A stretch of DNA of 64,000 bases. Origin: Leucaena leucocephala (taxonomy: Eukaryota; Streptophyta; Magnoliopsida; Fabales; Fabaceae). Below are positions 57,835 through 64,000 of this stretch, piece after piece. The position numbers were made by a program, and so were the translations under genes. Position 1 is the stretch's first letter. Every line of letters begins with the position of its first letter. Location: NCBI GenBank assembly GCA_037074615.1, contig CM073535.1:14609001-14673000 (forward strand), given 5' to 3'. Below the pieces are notes generated by a model. It was not told the origin of the DNA. It ran no database searches and worked only from the letters and a program-made list of their open reading frames with translations.

Positions 57835-60455
57835 TGTCATATCCCAATTTTTAGGCCTTAAAGCCCAATATATAGCCTGAAAAAAGGGATGCTACCAGAC
57901 CCTATTGAGCAGAGGTCTCAATAAATAGAGAAAATTATGATGATCAGTTTGATGCAGCACAAAGTTTTGATATGAGGTCTCGAAAGATTTATATTAATTG
58001 TTGAAGAGAAGGAAAATTAATATAGTATTCTCTAGACCTCAGAATCAGATGAAATATGGTAGTAAATTCCTATAATTAATATAAGAATTTTTAAAATTGA
58101 CAGAGATCAAAAAGGAGTTCTGTAGAATTTACTACAGAATTTACAGTGGATTAAAAGACCCGATAAATAGGTTTCGGGGGAATTTCTCGGGAATTGAGTC
58201 CATAAAGATAGTGGATCATACAGAGGGTCCAGAATGGCACCTTATACGCCCAATGATATTTTCAAATAAATATGTGGGCCAGGGCTAATAAAGACCGAGA
58301 AAAATAAAGAATTACAAAAATGCCACTGAAGGTATGCCACTGTGTTGTGTCATTAAGTCTGAGTCAGACAAAGGGCGTTACGATCATTTGAGTAAGGTTA
58401 GACAGTCAAGAAAGGGTATCTGGATAGTTGACCAGGGTCAAGAGATACTCTGGTAAGGTATGAAAAGACAATAGTGCCCCCTAGAAGGACTAAAGAGGTA
58501 GTAAGGGCATTTTGGTAATTTACTAAGGATGTTTCTTGGGAATCGAGCCACCAGAGTATTTAGGCTTGGTTAGAAACCCAAGATGATATTTAAAGGCCCA
58601 AAAACGTAGCCCAAGAGTAAAGTGGGTCCAAGAGGCATTAAAATAATGTTTTAGTGCTTTTTCAATAAAGTAAAGTGACCCGGTCCAAGATAGAACTGGG
58701 TAAAGTGATCTGGAATCATGAGATGACATAGATGGGACCCACAAGATGCCACATGGCATGATTACAGTAAAAGAGGAAAAGTAAAGGACACATGGCATGA
58801 TTATAGAAAAAGGAGAAAAAGCAAGAGGACACGTGGCACGATCTCGGCCGTCCATTCAGGGAAAAGACTCTGGAACTCTCTGGAGAGGCTGAGTCAGCTG
58901 GTGAGGTGTCCCAAGGGCCCCACATTTCGCCACATATACCCCTTAGGTGTCCCTTGAGGTGTCCTAGATGATGTCATGAGTGGTGAGTCATCAAGGAGGG
59001 TGATGTCATCGTGATGATGCAGGCAAAGCTTGTTGAGGAAGCAAGCAATCTGAGCCATTCATCATGAATCAATATGGACCATTCATTCCACCTCCTCTCA
59101 CCTATAAATAGGCCACTGCCCTCCCATTTCAAGGCACACCACGGATCTAGCAAGAAAAGGAAGAGAAAGAAGAGAGGAAGAGAGAAATAGAGGAAGAAAG
59201 AAAGAAAGGAAAGAAAGGAAGGAGTTCTGGTGGAGCCAGGAGCAGTCTGAGGAGCCGAGGGACTGGGTAAAGCTTAGGAATGAGGTAAGAAAGTTATCTA
59301 GTCCCTGCTCTAATAAAGTAGAGGATTTCTCTTAATGGTTAGAATAGAGAAATATCTCTATTAATAAAGTTAGCTATAGATAGAAAGAAAGTTAGAGGAA
59401 TGTCAGAGTAAGGATATTTCCCCTAGCTATGCATGAGTTAAATAGACCTATACTGATAGAGTAATAATGAAAATATTATTATGCTATGTATAGGCTCTAA
59501 CCTATGGAAAGAATTAATCTTAGAGCAAAGGCTAAGAGCTAGAAGGAAAGCTACATGTCAGGTAGTGAACTAATCCTAAACTTGTATGCATTGAATGTTA
59601 TACTTGATATGCTATGGCTTTGTTGAATTGTGTTGAACATGTGCTTATGTATGAAGCTTTGTTTCTATGATTACTTTGGCCAATTGTATTTCATATGCAA
59701 GATGGAAGTATGCACATTATGCAATGCTAACACTTTCACAAGCAAGCACAAGTATTCACATTAATGCATGCATTGTTTAGTGCTGTTTGCTACTGAGATT
59801 TCCCCAGCAATCTCACCCCTTCCATATCAATCCAATTGCAGCAGGTCTTCTCAAGATGGAGGAGATAAAGATGCATGAAGAAATTTTAATTGCTTAGCAT
59901 GATTGATATGTGATTCATGTATGTATAATAGCTGGAAATTGTCACTATGAACAGTAACTCATGATGGAGGCAATGACATTTGAGCTATAATTATAAATAG
60001 TAAATGATTGAATAAATGTATGATATTTTTCCAGTAAATATTAGACATTCCAATCTTCGATTTGATATATAGAACGTCTTATTTGGATGTCTACACATAA
60101 AGATATGATTGATCAAAGTTGGGACCAGAATGCTGAAATTAGGGACAGGACGCTGGAGGAACAGTAAACTTCGGACATTGACCAACGTTGACCTGGTCAA
60201 TTTATTGTCAAATAGTCATTTTTCCCTGAAATATAATTATGTTAGCTTCGTGTAGCAATTTGAACCAATCCATTTTCATTTTTATAGAATTAGTTATGAT
60301 TTTTTGAAGTCAGGTCACTCCTCTGAAATTCGCACAGTGAACAGTATTCGCTAAGAGTAAAATTCCAGATTGAGTAAATTGACTTCAACAGCCTTGGAAG
60401 TGGTTCCAGATGCTATTGTTTGGTCCCTAAAATGTATGAAAAGGAGGATGTTATA
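57835..60455 (+). mobile_element. Solo family-G LTR, 2,621 bp, with target duplication ACCTT
   Basis: It starts TGTCATATCCCAATTTTTAG and ends GGATGTTATA. The perfect duplication ACCTT lies at 57830-57834 and 60456-60460. The TATA box TATAAATA is at 59103-59110, followed by a GGAAGAGAAAGAAG purine run. It is intermediate in length between the 3.07-kb and 1.88-kb LTR forms and keeps a block (57918-58520) absent from the short form. No internal sequence is attached. Confidence 0.88.
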
Positions 60456-61794
60456 ACCTTTCAATCACCTTTCTCTGGATTCTTCATGGCATCATTTTTG
60501 GACAGTGATGGCAGCACAGTAGGAGCTATGAGAGGCTAGAACTTTAGTCTCTTGGTGGCGGACATCATACCTTGAGCTCATGGACTATAATGGGGAGTTT
60601 TCTATCTTAATATGCACCTATTTCATGTTTTGATATTTCTAGATTTAGGGATTTCATTCTATGACTAGGGATTGAATGTTGATTGATTATTCTCATCTTA
60701 GATATTTGTAATTGACATTGGATGATGAGATTGTTGATTTTAATATAAACATGTCAGTTTTGATTTATGGTTAGTTAGATTATTATCAATGATTATTGAT
60801 ATTTAATTCCATTGCTTTAAGTCTATAGTTGTTGATTGATGATCATTTGAGGACATTATTATCATCTTATTTAATTACACACTAAGTGGTTTTCAGCAGT
60901 ATAGTAAGAAGTTTTTAAGCTAGCTTTGATCTAAGGAGTTTAAGAACTATTATTGCACTGGACTCAATCAATTGATTGAGGTTTTATTTAAGACTTTGTG
61001 AGTTCAAATCTCCCATATCAAATTAACAGCAAGGATAGTTATGTTTTCATCTTCAACATTCTATCAGACCCAAAATTGATGATTTTAATTAGTTTTTCAA
61101 TGGCTTTGCCCACCAATTTGCTAGGATTTCAATAAAAATGCTCCTTAAGAAGAACAATAGGGTTATACTTTATACTAAATTATTGGGTGCAATCATTATT
61201 TTTTATGGATTAGACGGCGACAATTTGAGCTTTTCAATGGCACTATTTTTAGGGAGCAGAGTAATTGGTTACCTCGTAGTTAGCTGTCAATTCCCATGTC
61301 TACTTGAGTCATTTTATTTGTTTGAAGTTTAGTTTTTTTGTTGTTTCCATTGCATAGGATACAAAGTTTTAGAAATAGAAATAGATATGTTGTTTCCTTT
61401 CATTTTGGCATTTGCATCATTACATAGCATTCTGTATTTTTTCTAAGTTCCTACAAAATTACTCTCTGTACGTGTGAGTCATGACCAAAACTTATCTGGG
61501 TCACAACCTTATTGCTTTATTGAGGTACTTGATTACTCTTTGTGATATTCAGCATGACTTTATTACTGTTTGTTACAACCAATTTGAAAGATTTGCTCTC
61601 TATGAAATTTAGTCGCGACGGGGGGAATTAATAGTCACAAAGTGAAATCCATTTTCAAGAATTTTTGCTATATGTATTAATTAGTCATGACCATAACATC
61701 CTTTAGTCATGGCCAAATTGAATTTTTCTACTATGAAACTTCTATATATGATTTAGATTGCTTGCTTAGTTATTCCTTATTGTTTATGTGTTGC
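60456..61794 (+). other. Family-H leader upstream of gag
   Basis: AT-rich, with no convincing frame (61138-61332 is open but unlike anything I know). TCGCGA-type motifs cluster at 61476-61710. A canonical Athila primer site is not recognisable, so I cannot place the LTR-leader boundary. Confidence 0.45.
61476..61710 (+). repeat. TCGCGA motif cluster in the family-H leader
   Basis: Forms seen in order: AGTCATGACCAAA, GGTCACAACC, TGTTACAACCAA, AGTCGCGACG (exact at 61613-61618), AGTCACAAAG, AGTCATGACCA and AGTCATGGCC. All but the last core fit transitions at the two CpG positions of TCGCGA. Confidence 0.55.
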
Positions 61795-62760
61795 ATGCAT
61801 AAAAGAACTAAACCATTAGTGCCTTTTGACCCTCAAATTGATAGGAAACTTGGGAAATTAAGAAGGGAATTTAGAGAAGAAGGAACTAGTAAAGTTGTAG
61901 CTGAAGAAGAAAAATCAACATAATCTAGTTCATCCTCTAGTGTCCCTGGATCTGAAATTGAACTTAATTTAGAGATTCCATTAGAAATTTCTAATATGGA
62001 TGAGATTAACCTAATGTGCATAATGGATATAATAGATAGGGAGAAAATTAAATACCAATTAATGTAAAAGATAATAGAAGTGTGAGGAAAATAAATCATT
62101 CTCATGTGAATTATGATCCTTGTGGTTTTTACACTGAAGAGGCTAATTTTGAAATTAAAGGAGCTTTAATTGCAGCCTTACCTAAATTTCATGGTTTTGG
62201 AGGAGAATGTCTACATTGGCACTTACAACCATGCATATGATCTGCTCTTCAATAAAGCCTCAAATGACTATATTAGATGACATCTTAAGGATGTGTTTCC
62301 ATTTCACTATGGAAGGGAAGGCTAAGAAGTGATTATACAATCTTCCAACTCATTTCTCAACTTGTACATGGGATCAGTTAAAGTCAATATTTTTATAATA
62401 GTTCTTACCATCCTCTAGCACAACTGGGATGAAGAAAGAGATTACAAGAATAATAGCTTATGATTAAGAAGACAACCTAAGAGGAAAACTCAAAGCACAA
62501 GAGAAAATATAAGAGATACAAGAAGAGGAAGTGATAAAGCAAAGTCCAACATACAAAGGGAAGCAAACTGAGGAGAAGGCAAAGTCAAGCAAGCAAGGAG
62601 CCTCTATGCCTATAGGTAAGGAGGTAACTATAAGAGATCTTCCTCTTCCTAAATCTTACTTTGCTGGAAAGAAACATATTAACTCTAAATTTGAAAAAGA
62701 TGCTTATACTCTCTTCAATAAGTTAGAAATAAATATTCCTATAGTTTAATTCCTCAAGAG
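61795..62760 (+). pseudogene. Athila-like gag remnant (family H, plus copy)
   Basis: It opens with MHKRTKPLVPFDPQIDRKLGKLRREFREEG, close to the conserved N-terminus of Athila gag ('FDPEIER..RRLRRE' in known members). A stop at 61921 ends this frame. Further on, in other frames, come NYDPCGFYTEEANFEIKGAL, then a block around 62275-62450 equivalent to the gag core (FPFTMEGKAKKWLY-like, then WDQLKSIFL and SSSTTGMKKEITR). At least four frameshifts or stops separate the pieces. The lysine-rich segment at 62531-62749 matches 41682-41891 of the minus copy. It is not functional. Confidence 0.75.
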
Positions 62761-62889
62761 AAATCCTAAGTATGCTAAATTTTTAAAAGAATTGTGCTGA
62801 TAAGAAAGAGTTTAGGCCTCTTGAGAGGATTCAGGTGAGTGCTAATGTGTCATCACCTTTTAAGGTTGAATTACCAAGACACAAGATCT

Positions 62890-63408
62890 TACATAATCCC
62901 ATGCACTGTAGGAAAGGTTCATATTAAGGGAGCATTATTAGATCTAGGGCTTGCCATTAATGTAATGACTTAGTCGGTAGGCTTAGGTATTAATAATCTT
63001 ATAGACACAAGTATAGTGCTCCAATTAGATGATAGATCAATTAGTGTTTTAGTGTAGGTCAAGGACTTAGTGTTTCTGGCTTATTTTTATGTTCTGGACA
63101 TGTCAAGTGAGCTAGTGAATGAGAGCACTTTGATCTTGGGCAGACCTTTCCTCCAAACTTCTAAGACAATTATTAGTGTGAAGCATAATTCCATTAAAAT
63201 GGAAGTTGGGGAACATGTAGTCACTTTTAATATGAATAAAGAAATGAAATATCCTTTTAATAATTTTGCTTTTGCTAGGTTGAATGCCATCAATTATGCT
63301 ATTGAAGAGGCTAAGGATGAGCATGAATTGAGTTTACATGATGGGTATGATTTTATGCTGCATAATCCCTACAATTTCCATGAAGCATCTCAGGAGTATG
63401 TGGGTTAA
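62890..63408 (+). pseudogene. Athila-like aspartic protease remnant (family H, plus copy)
   Basis: The recovered text includes KGALLDLGLAINVMT (active-site DLG motif, with the next residue altered), a stop, then INNLIDTSIVLQLD, another stop, then an open frame at 63070-63408: YVLDMSSELVNESTLILGRPFLQTSKT, MEVGEHVVTFNMNKEMKYPF. It matches the minus copy (40988-41470) almost residue for residue. The two stops and the shifts inactivate it. The region after it is spacer, not reverse transcriptase. Confidence 0.75.
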
Positions 63409-64000
63409 AATTCAACTTTGAGCGCTTATGATGAGTTTTTTGAATCTCTTTCTTATGTTTACTCTTTTCCTTGCTCTTGTGGAAGCAATGCATCATGATT
63501 CAATTATTTTGATGTAAATAGCATGCTTTCAGTTTCTAAAGATGTCTCATTCTCATCAAATTTTGATTCAATTTTGTCATTTACAAGGGATAATGTTTTT
63601 TTCAAAGGAATTATTGAATGATTTTATAGGAATACATGACATTATGGAAAGCTAGAAGTGGAACAAATGAAGAAGGGTTGAGTTTATGTGGACGCAGGTT
63701 ACGACATTATGATCTTCATGTCGCGACTAGATATGAACTTGCTGAGGGAGAGACTCTCTGCAAAAAGGAGTCATGACCTTCGAATGATAACATCACGACC
63801 AAAAACTCTTGAGACTATAAGTCGCGACCAAGGGATAATCAAGTCGTAACCAAAATATCCAAAGTTATCCTCTGTCCAAATGAGTCACAATGAGAAGTGG
63901 AAGAAAAACCTGAAAGGTCGCGACTAGGAATGTCATATGCATCCAGTGAACTTCAAATTTCTTCAGTTTGACATTCCACTATTTTGGTTAAAGGGCCTAT
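63409..64000 (+). other. Family-H spacer after the protease, to the window edge
   Basis: This matches 31308-31738 (minus strand) plus extra motif units: 'catttacaagggataatgtttt', 'gaagtggaacaaatgaagaa', then the TCGCGA array at 63696-63926. At 63930 an ATG gives MSYASSELQISSV and a stop, a broken form of the 116-residue frame at 30958-31308. The window ends before the rest can be judged. Confidence 0.6.
63696..63926 (+). repeat. TCGCGA motif array after the family-H protease
   Basis: Eight motifs in about 230 bases: GGTTACGACA, TGTCGCGACTAG, AGTCATGACC, ATCACGACCAAA, AGTCGCGACCAAG, AGTCGTAACCAAA, AGTCACAATG and GGTCGCGACTAGG. Exact TCGCGA is at 63721-63726, 63822-63827 and 63918-63923. The minus copy of the element has about five motifs in the matching place (31310-31425). 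Confidence 0.7.

Noticed and set aside
60955..61015. tRNA-like text (GAGTTCAAATCTCCC resembling a T-arm, with a CTCAATCAATTGATTGAG arm before it)
   Set aside because: No acceptor stem, no anticodon arm of correct size and spacing, and no CCA-compatible end could be drawn. At most it is a SINE or tRNA relic; I could not support it.

Overview
This window looks like a gene-free, AT-rich stretch of plant nuclear DNA, almost certainly from a flowering plant. Nearly every base I can assign belongs to a transposable element. The evidence is Ty1/copia and Ty3/gypsy LTR retrotransposons with tRNA-iMet-type primer sites, an Athila-type gag-protease, and a PIF/Harbinger DNA transposon with its MYB/SANT-like companion gene. 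I cannot name the species. I see no ordinary host gene, no rRNA or tRNA gene, and no bacterial or organellar sequence.

Four recurring families explain most of it. (1) Family C is a Ty1/copia element. One complete 9,249-bp copy (31739-40987, minus strand) has LTRs that look identical, a perfect 5-bp target duplication (GAATG), a primer site, a polypurine tract and an uninterrupted 1,327-residue gag-pol. Three solo LTRs of the same family (7047-8949, 10653-12394, 28208-29981) each have a perfect 5-bp target duplication. (2) Family G is a Ty3/gypsy-type, possibly Tekay/Del-like, family with long LTRs starting TGTCATATCC and ending near GGATGTTACA. At least ten complete, partial or solo LTRs lie in both orientations. 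One non-coding element (51075-57669) still has both LTRs, a primer site and a polypurine tract. (3) Family H is Athila-like, with gag and protease remnants at 40988-42165 (minus) and 61795-63408 (plus), non-coding spacers rich in a TCGCGA motif, and no visible reverse transcriptase or integrase. (4) Family S is SIRE/Maximus-like copia, with LTR pieces rich in TTATCGAA/TTCGATAA motifs, one primer site and a broken gag (3917-6670; further pieces at 12446-14834, 42175-42303 and 49501-50600). A Harbinger element (16816-20278) keeps an intact two-exon MYB/SANT-like ORF1 but has a transposase that lost its catalytic middle.

Layout. 1-3916: 3' end and 3' LTR of a G element. 3917-6670: S LTR, primer site and gag. 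6718-12445: a G LTR (minus) split by two family-C solo LTRs. 12446-14834: S-like or unassigned sequence. 14835-30245: a pile of G LTRs holding the Harbinger element and a third solo LTR. 30246-42165: an H element split by the complete copia element. 42175-48731: S and G LTR pieces, one G LTR inserted into another. 48732-50600: G-internal and S pieces. 50601-64000: the 5' part of a second H element, split by the non-coding G element and a solo G LTR, then its gag and protease running to the window edge.

The only coding sequences that look able to make full-length proteins are the copia gag-pol and the Harbinger ORF1. The least expected signals are short motif arrays inside retroelement spacers (TCGCGA in H, TTATCGAA in S, CAGTTAGA in G). 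In the first two, most variants look like CpG deamination products of one ancestral motif.
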